Assembly (NCBI GenBank): GCA_946183175.1
Contig: CAMHBH010000005.1
Coordinates: 1 to 30,633, forward strand
Length of the DNA: 30,633 nt
From: an uncultured Oscillibacter sp.
Lineage (GTDB): Bacteria; Bacillota; Clostridia; Oscillospirales; Oscillospiraceae
Reading direction: 5' to 3'
The notes beneath the pieces are model-generated. The model saw only the letters and a list, made by a program, of their open reading frames with translations. It had not been told where the DNA came from and ran no database searches. The position numbers and the translations under genes were made by a program. Positions within the stretch are counted from its first letter, which is position 1; each line of letters starts with the position of its first letter. Positions 13,789 to 21,146 of this stretch are shown piece after piece.

Positions 13789-15687
13789 ATGAAAAGCTGT
13801 CACTTATCTGTTTCGTACTGGCCTCCGGAAAACGAGTACAATCCCGGTATCGACGCGGGGCAGTGGGGCGCGTTACTCCAAAATTCCGCTGTGTGCGGCG
13901 AACAGCAGCGGAACATTCTCCTGCAAATGCTCTCTCTGGGCGGCGAGGCTACTTGTACCCAGCTTGCGGAGCGCTTCGGCAAAAGCGCGAACTATTACAA
14001 CAGCAATATGGCGAGCCTTGCGCGGGCCGTCCATAAGCAGACGGGCTGTCCGGTAGCCGCACACGACGACGGCGAGAGAACGTACTGGCCCGTACTGTTT
14101 GTTGGCAGGAGGGCGCCGGGAAGTCAGCCGGGGGCGTACTCGTGGAAACTGCGGGAGGAACTGTCGGAGGCCCTGGAAAGTTTGCGCGATTCGGAAGAGG
14201 AGAAGGATTCGCATATGAACGAAATCGGCAAGAATACGATTCTGTACGGCCCGCCGGGTACCGGGAAAACCTACCATACGGTCAATTACGCGGTGGCCAT
14301 CATCGAGGGGACGCCCCTTGAGAAGATACGCGCGGAACCCCACGGCGACGTACTGGCCCGCTTCCAGTCGTACCGGGAGGCGGGGCAAATCGCGTTTGTG
14401 ACGTTCCACCAGTCCTACGGCTACGAGGACTTCATAGAGGGAATCCGCCCGGTGGCCCCCAACGCTGGGGAGAAAGTCGCCGGACTGTCCTACAAGGTGC
14501 AAAACGGCGTCTTCAAGGAGTTCTGCGAACGGGCGGAGCGCGCCCCCGACGGCGACACCGGGGGCGATTACGGTTTCTCCGCCCATTCCACCGTCTGGAA
14601 AGTCTCGCTGGGCGGGGCCGGAGAGAATCCCATCAAAACGGACTGCATGAAGAACGGGTACATCCGCATTGGCTGGGACGAGTACGGGGAAGACCTCAGC
14701 GGAGAGACGGAGTTCAAGCACGGCGGAAAAGCTATCCTGAACGCCTTCTACAACGTCATGCAACCCGGCGATATTGTGCTCTCCTGCGCCTCCGTGAACT
14801 CCTTTGACGCCATTGGCGTCATCACGGGCGAGGCCGAGTGGGGCCCCGACTTTCCGCATATGAAGCGCTTCCGGAACGTCAAGTGGCTGGCGAGGGGACT
14901 GGACTTGAAATCTGCGCGGTTCGCCCTGGAAAAGGAATTGGCCGCGGCTACCGTCTACAGGCTCAAGACCACCCCCGCCCATGTGGCCGGGGTTCTGCGC
15001 GCCCTGCTCGGCACGAATACCCCCGCCCCGCCGCGCGTCTTCATCATCGACGAAATCAACCGCGGCAACATCTCCAAGATATTCGGCGAGCTGATTACCC
15101 TGATTGAGACGGAGAAGCGCAAAGGAAAACCGGAATGTGTCCCGGTCAAACTGCCCTGTTCGCAGAGCGAATTTGCCGTCCCCGACAACGTCTGGATTCT
15201 GGGCACCATGAACACCGCCGACCGCTCCATCGCCCTGCTGGATACCGCCCTGCGGCGTCGGTTCCGGTTCCGGGAGATGATGCCCGATTCCTCCGTGCTG
15301 GACGGAATCGAGGTGGACGGCGTGCCCGTGTCCGGGATTCTGGATACGCTCAACCGCCGCCTTGAGGCCCTGTACGACCGGGAACATACCCTCGGGCACG
15401 CGTGGTTCCTGCCCCTGCGGGAAACCCCGACTGTCGAGCGCCTCGGCGCGGTCTTCCGGGACAGCGTGATTCCCCTTTTGCAGGAGTACTTCTACGACGA
15501 CTACGAAAAAATCCGTCTGGTTCTCGGCGACGAGAAACGGAAACAGACGGGCGGGCCGCAATTCTTCGCGGCGGAGGAGCCGGACGCGGCGGAATTGTTC
15601 GGCACAAATCCGGATTTTCCATTGAACGCCGCCTGCCGCCTGAACCCGGAGACCCTGACGGACATCCGGGCCTACCGGGACTTGTGA
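13789..15687 (+). CDS. mcrB: McrB-type AAA+ GTPase of a type IV restriction system, with internal EVE-like domain
   Basis: Motor and recognition subunit of a modification-dependent restriction system; McrB hydrolyses GTP, binds modified DNA and works with McrC. 632 residues from ATG 13789 (AGAGG 7 bases upstream). N-terminal region, about residues 18-118, is a helical, probably winged-helix domain with the conserved GGEATCTQLAERFGKSANYY and TGCP segments. The AAA+ core has Walker A GPPGTGKT (154-161), Walker B FIIDEINRGN (about 418-427) and the McrB hallmark MNTADRS (474-480), followed by the arginine-rich RRRFRFREM. Between Walker A and B, at about 268-370, sits an extra domain with WKVSLG, GYIRIGWDE, MQPGDIVLSC and FRNVKWL, which reads as an EVE/PUA-like modified-base reader. 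mcrC follows one base later. Confidence 0.93.
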   Translation: MKSCHLSVSYWPPENEYNPGIDAGQWGALLQNSAVCGEQQRNILLQMLSLGGEATCTQLAERFGKSANYYNSNMASLARAVHKQTGCPVAAHDDGERTYWPVLFVGRRAPGSQPGAYSWKLREELSEALESLRDSEEEKDSHMNEIGKNTILYGPPGTGKTYHTVNYAVAIIEGTPLEKIRAEPHGDVLARFQSYREAGQIAFVTFHQSYGYEDFIEGIRPVAPNAGEKVAGLSYKVQNGVFKEFCERAERAPDGDTGGDYGFSAHSTVWKVSLGGAGENPIKTDCMKNGYIRIGWDEYGEDLSGETEFKHGGKAILNAFYNVMQPGDIVLSCASVNSFDAIGVITGEAEWGPDFPHMKRFRNVKWLARGLDLKSARFALEKELAAATVYRLKTTPAHVAGVLRALLGTNTPAPPRVFIIDEINRGNISKIFGELITLIETEKRKGKPECVPVKLPCSQSEFAVPDNVWILGTMNTADRSIALLDTALRRRFRFREMMPDSSVLDGIEVDGVPVSGILDTLNRRLEALYDREHTLGHAWFLPLRETPTVERLGAVFRDSVIPLLQEYFYDDYEKIRLVLGDEKRKQTGGPQFFAAEEPDAAELFGTNPDFPLNAACRLNPETLTDIRAYRDL

Positions 15688-15688
15688 C

Positions 15689-16969
15689 ATGACGCGGCGC
15701 TATACAACGCGGGAATACGAGGGCTTTACGCGGGGCGTGGAGACGAACATTTCCGGCCTCCAGCCCCTGCCCGAAAAGACGTTCGACCAGTTGGAGCGGA
15801 TGATTCTGCTCAACCGCGCGGAGGACGACCGCGCCCGACCGATGGAGTTCATGTCGCTGGGGGCGCGGGCGCGGATTGGGAAGGTTATCACGGCGCGGAA
15901 TTACGTGGGAATCGTGGCGACGAGGGACGGAACGGAGATTGAAATTCTCCCGAAAACTTCCGGCGCAATCGCCGACGAGCGGAAATTGCTCCTGCGCATG
16001 CTCCAAATCGCCGGGGAAGTCCCGTTCAAGACCTTCGACGCCGCGCACATCGACGCCGCCCGGATTCCGCTTTTGGAGCTGTTCGTCCAAATGTTCCTGC
16101 GGGAGGTGCGGCGGATTGCGCGGCGCGGCTTCAAGTCCGGCTACACGACCGTGGAGGAAAACGCGCCGTGCCTGCGCGGGAAACTGCTCTTTGCCGCGCA
16201 TATCCGCGCCAATTCCGCCCACCAGGAGCGCCTCTACTCCGAACGCGACCTCTTCAGCCCGGACTGCCCCGAAAACCGTATCATAAAAACGACGCTCCGA
16301 CGCTTACGCCGTTTCTCCCGCGCGCCCGCCGTAAGCCGCGACTTACAAACTCTGCTCGCCGTCATGGGCACGGTGCCGGAGTCGCCCAATCCGCAACGGG
16401 ACTTTCCCCGCTGTTCGCGCGGGCGTCCCTGGGAGTGCTACGGGCCCGTGCTGGACTGGTGCCGGGTTTTCCTGTCCGGCAGGAGCTTCGCGAACCTGCG
16501 CGGGGAGGAAACCGCCCTGGCGTTGCTGTTCCCCATGCAGACCGTTTTTGAGCGCTACGTGGCGGCCTGCCTCCGGCGGTACCTGGACGCCGGGAAGTAC
16601 GCCCTCCGCGCACAGGATACCGGACACTGGCTCTTTGACACGCCCTCCGACCAATTCCAGTTGCGCCCGGATTTGGTCATTGTCGACAAAAACGGTCAGC
16701 CCGTGACGGTGCTCGACACCAAGTGGAAACGCCTTTCGGGTACGCTTCTCCGCGATGTGTCACAGGGCGACATCTACCAGGCCCTGGCCTATCAGCGGGA
16801 GTACGGGGTTCCCTGGAGCGCTCTGCTGTACCCCGGCGCGGAGAACCGCGCCGTGTCCCTGACTTCCCGCAACGGAAACCGGGTACAAATCCGGCTCGTG
16901 GATTTGTGGAAGCCGGAGGAAATCGCGGAGGAGACGGAAAAACTGTGCGACGCGTGCGCAAAATCCTGA
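15689..16969 (+). CDS. mcrC: McrC-type nuclease subunit
   Basis: 426 residues, the nuclease partner of McrB. The N-terminal part (about 1-110) carries the McrC segment NYVGIVATRDGTEIEILPK; the middle is helical and Arg-rich; the C-terminal half is a PD-(D/E)xK nuclease domain with RPDLVIVD (Asp at about 328) and VLDTKWK (Asp 343, Lys 345), preceded by the FERYVAACL helix with a candidate active-site Glu. All catalytic residues are in place, so cleavage activity is expected. The start codon lies one base after the mcrB stop, giving coupled translation. GC content and codon use look like the neighbours, so there is no visible sign of very recent transfer. Confidence 0.94.
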   Translation: MTRRYTTREYEGFTRGVETNISGLQPLPEKTFDQLERMILLNRAEDDRARPMEFMSLGARARIGKVITARNYVGIVATRDGTEIEILPKTSGAIADERKLLLRMLQIAGEVPFKTFDAAHIDAARIPLLELFVQMFLREVRRIARRGFKSGYTTVEENAPCLRGKLLFAAHIRANSAHQERLYSERDLFSPDCPENRIIKTTLRRLRRFSRAPAVSRDLQTLLAVMGTVPESPNPQRDFPRCSRGRPWECYGPVLDWCRVFLSGRSFANLRGEETALALLFPMQTVFERYVAACLRRYLDAGKYALRAQDTGHWLFDTPSDQFQLRPDLVIVDKNGQPVTVLDTKWKRLSGTLLRDVSQGDIYQALAYQREYGVPWSALLYPGAENRAVSLTSRNGNRVQIRLVDLWKPEEIAEETEKLCDACAKS

Positions 16970-17002
16970 AAAGAAGCGGCCTGCGCGCCGGGGAGGCAAG
17001 GC

Positions 17003-17033
17003 AAAAAGCCTCCCCCGTGTCAACGGGGGAGGC
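17003..17033 (-). terminator. Terminator of gpmA, between convergent mcrC and gpmA
   Basis: Arms GCCTCCCCCG (17008-17017) and CGGGGGAGGC (17024-17033), ten perfect pairs. The minus strand continues TTTTT. The plus side has only GAAAC, so it terminates gpmA better than mcrC. Confidence 0.87.
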
Positions 17034-17047
17034 GAAACAATCCGCGC

Positions 17048-17794
17048 TTACTTCTTCTTGCCCTGGTTGGCGACGGCCTGCATTTTCGCGGCAATCGCGT
17101 CCTGGTCGCCGAGGTAGTATCTCCGGATGAACTTGAAATCGTCGTCGAACTCGTAGACCAGGGGCACCGCCGTCGGGATGTTAAATTCCAGAATCTGCTC
17201 CTTGGTCATGTTCTCGAAGTACATCGACAGGGCGCGGAGGGAATTCCCGTGGGCGGCGATGATGACGCGCTTGCCCGCCTCCATGTCCTTCTTGATTACG
17301 TTCTCGAAGTAGGGGATGACGCGCGCGATGGTCGTCTCCAGGCTCTCGTTGAGGGGGAGTTCCTTGGGGTCTACGCCGCGGTACATCGGGTCTTTGGCGG
17401 GGTTGCGGTCGTCGCTCTCCTCCAGCGCGGGGGGCTTGATGTCGAAGGAGCGGCGCCAGATTTTCACCTGGTCTTCCCCGTATTTCTCGGCGGTCTCGGA
17501 CTTGTTCATGCCCTGCAACGCGCCGTAGTGGCGCTCGTTGAGCTTCCAGCTCTTGACGACCGGCAGCCAGTTACGGTCCATGGCGTCGAGGACGTGGTTG
17601 AGCGTGTGAATGGCGCGCTTCAGGTAGGACGTGTAGCAGACATCGAAATCGTAGCCTTCCTTCTTGAGAACCTCGCCGCCCTCAATGGCTTCCTGGTGTC
17701 CCTTCTCGCTCAGGTCTACGTCGTACCAGCCCGTGAACAGGTTCAGCTTGTTCCACTCGCTCTCTCCGTGCCGCACCAATACGAGTTTCTTCAT
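17048..17794 (-). CDS. gpmA: 2,3-bisphosphoglycerate-dependent phosphoglycerate mutase
   Basis: Glycolytic enzyme interconverting 3- and 2-phosphoglycerate through a phosphohistidine. 248 residues, the standard dPGM length. Motifs: LVRHGESEWNKLNLFTGW with the catalytic His at about 8, the LKRAIHTLNHVLD stretch, LNERHYGALQGMNKSE, and AAHGNSLRAL with the second active His. It ends in a Lys-rich tail. AAAGGGG lies upstream of the ATG, and the promoter below has a consensus -35, so expression should be strong. It stands alone, divergent from the nitroreductase gene. Confidence 0.97.
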   Translation of the reverse strand: MKKLVLVRHGESEWNKLNLFTGWYDVDLSEKGHQEAIEGGEVLKKEGYDFDVCYTSYLKRAIHTLNHVLDAMDRNWLPVVKSWKLNERHYGALQGMNKSETAEKYGEDQVKIWRRSFDIKPPALEESDDRNPAKDPMYRGVDPKELPLNESLETTIARVIPYFENVIKKDMEAGKRVIIAAHGNSLRALSMYFENMTKEQILEFNIPTAVPLVYEFDDDFKFIRRYYLGDQDAIAAKMQAVANQGKKK

Positions 17795-17840
17795 GTGACA
17801 GTGCCCCTTTCAAGTGTGATATCGCCGGGTCTGTATTCTT

Positions 17841-17869
17841 ATCATAGGCCATATGGGATGATTTGTCAA
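17841..17869 (-). promoter_or_regulatory. Sigma-A promoter of gpmA
   Basis: Minus strand: TTGACA (17869-17864), 17-base spacer, TATGAT (17846-17841). Confidence 0.87.
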
Positions 17870-17913
17870 GCGCGGTTTTAGGAATCGCCGGCGACACTTT
17901 CCGCGCCTTGGCA

Positions 17914-17942
17914 TTGACAGGACGCCCGAAATTGTGTAAACT
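17914..17942 (+). promoter_or_regulatory. Sigma-A promoter of the nitroreductase-deoD operon
   Basis: TTGACA (17914-17919), 17-base spacer, TAAACT (17937-17942), 29 bases before the start codon. Confidence 0.85.
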
Positions 17943-17971
17943 GTCGCGTATCAGGAAAGGAGCGGGGTACT

Positions 17972-18502
17972 ATGGCGAATGAAAACGAGGTCTTACGGGC
18001 AATCCGGGAGCGGCGGAGCGTGCGGAAGTTCCGGCCCGAACGCCTGAGCGCGCCGGACTTGGAAGCGATTCTAGACGCCGGGACTTGGGCCGCCTCCGCG
18101 AAAAACGGACAGAGCGCGCGAATCGTGGTCGTAGACGACCCCGGCGACGTGGAAGCGCTCCGCAAGGCCAACGCGGAAATCTGGGGCCGTCCGGAAATCG
18201 ACCCCTTCTACGGAGCGCCCGACATCGTCGCCGTACTCGCCGACGGCGACACCCCCAACTGGCTACAGGACGGCTCGCTTGTCATGGGGAATCTCATGTT
18301 AGCGGCGCACGCGGTCGGGGCGGGCTCGTGCTGGATTAACCGCGCTATCGAATACTTCGACCGCGCCGACGGGAAGGCTATGCTTGCAAAGTGGAATCTC
18401 CCGGCGAACTACCGGGGCGTCGCGATATGCGCGCTGGGCTATCCGGCGTCCGAACTCCCCGCCCCCAAGGCACGCAAGAAAGACTATATCGTACACGTCT
18501 GA
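17972..18502 (+). CDS. Nitroreductase-family flavoprotein
   Basis: 176 residues of the FMN-dependent nitroreductase fold, which uses NAD(P)H to reduce nitro compounds, quinones or flavins; the natural substrate is unknown. The FMN-binding start AIRERRSVRKFRPE is clear, followed by AGTWAASAKNGQ, the dimer region with SLVMGNLMLAAHAVGAGSCWI, and a C-terminal ICALGYPASELP FMN loop ending in Lys-rich KARKKDYIVHV. AGGAAAGGAGC precedes the ATG. deoD begins 37 bases after the stop with no terminator between, so the two are co-transcribed; the functional link between them is not obvious. Confidence 0.92.
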   Translation: MANENEVLRAIRERRSVRKFRPERLSAPDLEAILDAGTWAASAKNGQSARIVVVDDPGDVEALRKANAEIWGRPEIDPFYGAPDIVAVLADGDTPNWLQDGSLVMGNLMLAAHAVGAGSCWINRAIEYFDRADGKAMLAKWNLPANYRGVAICALGYPASELPAPKARKKDYIVHV

Positions 18503-18539
18503 CACGGGACTACAGAACGACAGAAAGGAAGCGTTTTTC

Positions 18540-19259
18540 ATGTCAGTACCTACCCCCCATAACGAGGCCAAGGCCGGCGACATCGCCAAAGTCGTACTCA
18601 TGCCCGGCGACCCCTTGCGGGCGCAGTACGTCGCCGAACACTACCTCGAAAACCCCGTCTGTTTCAACCGCGTGCGGAATATGTTCGGCTTCACCGGGAC
18701 GTATCAGGGACAGCGGATTTCCGTCATGGGCCACGGCATGGGCATTCCGTCCGTCAGCCTCTACGCCTACGAGCTCTACTCCTTCTACGGCGTGGAATCC
18801 ATTATCCGCATTGGCTCGGCGGGCGGCGTCGGCGAAAATACCCACCTCCGCGACGTGATTCTCGCCCTCGCCGCCTCCACCGACTCCAATTTCGCCGCGC
18901 AGTACCGCTTCCCCGGACAGTTTACCCCGGCGGCGTCGTGGGCGCTGTTGAGCAGGGCCGCCGAAACCGCCAGGGAACTCGGCCTCCCCGTACAGGTCGG
19001 GCAGGTCTTCTCCTCCGATGTCTTCTACGGCGACAGCGACGCCGTACACCAGGCCTGTAGAAGATTCGATATCATGGGCGTCGAAATGGAGAGCGCCGGC
19101 CTCTACTGGACGGCGCAGGCCCTCCACAAACAGGCCCTCGCGATTCTGACCGTATCCGACCACATTTTCACCGGGGAGGCCCTCCCCGCCGCCGAACGGC
19201 AGGAATCCTTCCATGACATGATGAGACTTGCCCTCGAAACCGCGAAACATTTCGCGTAA
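18540..19259 (+). CDS. deoD: Purine-nucleoside phosphorylase, DeoD type
   Basis: Cleaves purine (deoxy)nucleosides with phosphate to the free base and (deoxy)ribose 1-phosphate for salvage. 239 residues, typical for the hexameric bacterial form. Signatures: LMPGDPLRAQYVAE with phosphate-contact residues, NMFGFTGTYQG, GHGMGIPSVSLYAYEL, RIGSAGGVGE, the ribose/base site GVEMESAGLY, and the catalytic Asp in TVSDH. The start at 18540 has AGAAAGGAAG upstream; a longer frame beginning inside the nitroreductase gene is not used. It is the last gene of the operon, followed by a terminator. Confidence 0.97.
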   Translation: MSVPTPHNEAKAGDIAKVVLMPGDPLRAQYVAEHYLENPVCFNRVRNMFGFTGTYQGQRISVMGHGMGIPSVSLYAYELYSFYGVESIIRIGSAGGVGENTHLRDVILALAASTDSNFAAQYRFPGQFTPAASWALLSRAAETARELGLPVQVGQVFSSDVFYGDSDAVHQACRRFDIMGVEMESAGLYWTAQALHKQALAILTVSDHIFTGEALPAAERQESFHDMMRLALETAKHFA

Positions 19260-19266
19260 GCGTAAA

Positions 19267-19298
19267 CCGCCGGAACCGTACAGGCCCCGGCGGCTTTA
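19267..19298. terminator. Terminator between deoD and the SLOG gene
   Basis: Arms CCGCCGG (19267-19273) and CCGGCGG (19287-19293), followed by CTTTATT on the plus strand. Confidence 0.78.
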
Positions 19299-19745
19299 TT
19301 CCCGCAACAGGGTGACGCGGAGCAGTCCGCGCTTTTCACGTCTTTCGGCGTATTCCAGTACCCTGTAAGCGCCGCCCGAAACGAACCGGACGTAGGCTAT
19401 CAGGAAGTCGGATTCGTTGACCAGCGCCCTGTTCAGGCGCGGAATCGCGGCCCGACGCGGAACGTTTTCCTGTCCTTCCGGGAAATAAACGCCGTCAAAT
19501 CCTTCCGGCAGTCCCACGCGCACGAGCGCGGGGTGATAGGGAATCGCCATCTGGATGAAAATGTCCGGGTGGCGTTTTTTTGCGCGTAGGAGCGCCCGCT
19601 GGCTCATCCGGTCGAACTTTCCGTAGTTGCCGACCGCGAACGCGCGCACGCCGAACTCCGCAATATGCCGTTCTATGGCCTCGTCCAGTTTGCCCGTCAG
19701 GGAATCCGGCGCGTCCCGGTGCCCGATAAAGAAGCATGATTTCAT
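19296..19745 (-). CDS. SLOG-superfamily protein (YpsA/DUF1273-like)
   Basis: 149 residues. It starts MKSCFFIGHRD, the FIGHRD sequence typical of the short DUF1273-like branch of the SLOG (Rossmann-type nucleotide-ligand sensor) superfamily. A helix KLDEAIERHIAEFGVRAFAVGNYGKFDRMS and a C-terminal ESDFLIAYVRFVSGGAYRVLEYAER follow, the latter like the ligand loop plus helix of the family. The biochemical role is unknown; some SLOG proteins are sensors or effectors in nucleotide signalling and conflict systems. AAGGGG lies before the ATG at 19745. It is divergent from an XRE regulator, with the shared operators described separately. Confidence 0.83.
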   Translation of the reverse strand: MKSCFFIGHRDAPDSLTGKLDEAIERHIAEFGVRAFAVGNYGKFDRMSQRALLRAKKRHPDIFIQMAIPYHPALVRVGLPEGFDGVYFPEGQENVPRRAAIPRLNRALVNESDFLIAYVRFVSGGAYRVLEYAERREKRGLLRVTLLRE

Positions 19746-19781
19746 AGTGTGCCGCCCCTTAAATTTAGGAATACAAAATTT

Positions 19782-19836
19782 ATTATATTTGGTATTGCCA
19801 AATTTAGCAACCTTTTTTTTGCATATACTGCAAAAA
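19782..19836. promoter_or_regulatory. Divergent control region with two inverted repeats
   Basis: Minus-strand promoter for the SLOG gene: TTGCTA (19810-19805), 17-base spacer, TATAAT (19787-19782). The spacer is filled by the inverted repeat ATTTGG-TATTG-CCAAAT (19787-19803). A second repeat, TTTTTGCA-TATAC-TGCAAAAA (19816-19836), covers TATACT (19824-19829), the probable -10 for the XRE gene. Both are placed where a repressor would block transcription. The two repeats differ in sequence, so two different binding proteins are possible. Confidence 0.7.
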
Positions 19837-19852
19837 TTAGGGGGGCTGGAAT

Positions 19853-20098
19853 ATGCGGACACGGAAACTTGAATTGGGAAACCGGAATCTGATAGGGGCG
19901 CGTGTAACGGAAGCGCGCCTGCGTCTCGGCATGAAACAAGTTGACTTGCTGGCAAAGTTGCAAGTAGCGGGGATTGCAATCAGTGTTCCCGCGCTTTCGC
20001 TTCTGGAAGGACAGAAACGCCCTGTTTCCGATATAGAGTTAAACGCGCTTGCGGATATTCTGTCCGTTTCCGTGGACTGGCTTCTTGGCAGAGAGTAA
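19853..20098 (+). CDS. XRE/Cro-C1-family helix-turn-helix regulator
   Basis: 81 residues, a single DNA-binding domain. The helix-turn-helix spans about residues 14-60: GARVTEARLRLGMKQVDLLAKLQV, then the recognition helix around VPALSLLEGQKRPVSDIELNALADILSVSVDWLLG. The end VDWLLGRE is common in clostridial XRE proteins of this size. GGGGGG precedes the ATG. The gene is divergent from the SLOG gene across a region with two operator-like repeats, so it probably represses itself and perhaps its neighbour (inference). It is followed by a strong terminator. Confidence 0.9.
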   Translation: MRTRKLELGNRNLIGARVTEARLRLGMKQVDLLAKLQVAGIAISVPALSLLEGQKRPVSDIELNALADILSVSVDWLLGRE

Positions 20099-20132
20099 AA
20101 ACGGCGCGCCGGGAATCCGACGCGCCGTTTTA
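20097..20132 (+). terminator. Terminator of the XRE gene
   Basis: AAAA plus ACGGCGCG (20101-20108) pairs with CGCGCCGT (20121-20128), followed by TTTATT. Confidence 0.87.
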
Positions 20133-20170
20133 TTACGACCTATGCGGTTTTACACGGGCAAAACATCCGC

Positions 20171-20971
20171 TCAGCGGTTCTTAAAGTGCTTTTCCTTGCG
20201 CTTCTCCAAAAACGCGCCCATGCCTTCCTTTTGGTCTTCCGTGGCGAAACACATGGCAAACAGTTCGTTTTCCAGCGCGATTCCGTCGTCGATGTCCATC
20301 TGCATACCGCGGTCGATACAGGCCTTGCTGTACTTGACGGCAATCGGGGCGTTCGCCGCGAACGACTTCGCCATGTCCAGCGCGCCGGGCATGAGTTCCT
20401 CCGGGGCGTAGACGGCGTTGACAAGGCCGATTCGCATAGCCTCCTCGGGGCCAATCATCTTGCCGGAGAAAATGAGCTCCTTGGCCTTCGACGCACCTAC
20501 CCGGCGCGGCAGGCGCTGTGTGCCCGAAAAGCCCGGCGTGATTCCGAGCCCGACTTCCGGCTGTCCGAACTTCGCGCCGCCCTTGCCCTCGGCGTTCGGG
20601 AGCGCCGCGAGGATAATGTCACACGACATAGCCAGTTCGCACCCGCCGCCCAGCGCGAACCCGTTGACAGCCGCAATCGTGGGGATTTCGAGCTTTTCGA
20701 TACGCCGCATGACGGCGCTTCCGCGCTGTCCCCACTTGCGGCCCTGCGCGATGTCCATCGGGCACTGTTCGCCGATGTCGGCGCCCGCGACGAACGAGCG
20801 GCCTTCGCCCGTGATAATCAGCGCGCGGAGTTCGGCGTCCTGTTCGATTTCGGTCAGCACCTGTTCGAGTTCGCCGACGACGGCGGCGTTGAGCGCGTTC
20901 AACGCCTTCGGGCGGCTGATGGTCACAACCCCGATTCCCTCGCTTTTCTCGTAACGGATAGTTTCGTACAT
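20171..20971 (-). CDS. crt: Enoyl-CoA hydratase/crotonase
   Basis: 266 residues, crotonase fold. Hydrates 2-enoyl-CoA; in Clostridia this enzyme usually works as the 3-hydroxybutyryl-CoA dehydratase (crotonase) of butyrate formation. Motifs: ISRPKALNALNA, the oxyanion segment GRSFVAGADIGEQ, and AAVNGFALGGGCELAMSCD, then FGQPEVGLGITPGFSGTQRL with the catalytic Glu pair region. ATG at 20971 is preceded by GGGAGGAA. The usual partners (bcd, etfBA, hbd, thl) are not next to it; it stands alone with its own promoter, so the butyrate role is inferred and another short-chain hydratase role remains possible. Confidence 0.9.
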   Translation of the reverse strand: MYETIRYEKSEGIGVVTISRPKALNALNAAVVGELEQVLTEIEQDAELRALIITGEGRSFVAGADIGEQCPMDIAQGRKWGQRGSAVMRRIEKLEIPTIAAVNGFALGGGCELAMSCDIILAALPNAEGKGGAKFGQPEVGLGITPGFSGTQRLPRRVGASKAKELIFSGKMIGPEEAMRIGLVNAVYAPEELMPGALDMAKSFAANAPIAVKYSKACIDRGMQMDIDDGIALENELFAMCFATEDQKEGMGAFLEKRKEKHFKNR

Positions 20972-21028
20972 GTGCAGTTCCTCCCGCAAGTAGTCATTCG
21001 CCGGGGTTCCGGCGGTTCTCCAGTCGCC

Positions 21029-21057
21029 ATTATAGCAAACCTCGCGGCGTATGTCAC
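21029..21057 (-). promoter_or_regulatory. Sigma-A promoter of crt
   Basis: Minus strand: GTGACA (21057-21052), 17-base spacer, TATAAT (21034-21029), about 58 bases before the ATG. Confidence 0.82.
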
Positions 21058-21100
21058 GCAATTTTTGGAAAACGCGGCGCAAAGAGTTTTCCGCGGCGGC

Positions 21101-21130
21101 AAAACCGCCCTCCCCGTTGCGGGGAGGGCG
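21101..21130 (-). terminator. Terminator of the phosphofructokinase gene
   Basis: Arms CGCCCTCCCC (21106-21115) and GGGGAGGGCG (21121-21130), ten perfect pairs. The minus strand continues GTTTT. Confidence 0.88.
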
Positions 21131-21146
21131 CGGCTGTCGGGCCGGA

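Noticed and set aside
13873..15690. Long open frame (605 codons) on the minus strand
   Set aside because: It is the antisense shadow of mcrB; its translation has no family resemblance, while the plus strand shows complete McrB motifs.
13789..16969. mcrBC as a recently acquired mobile island
   Set aside because: No integrase, transposase, tRNA, flanking repeats or shift in base composition; it also lacks GATC like the rest of the window.
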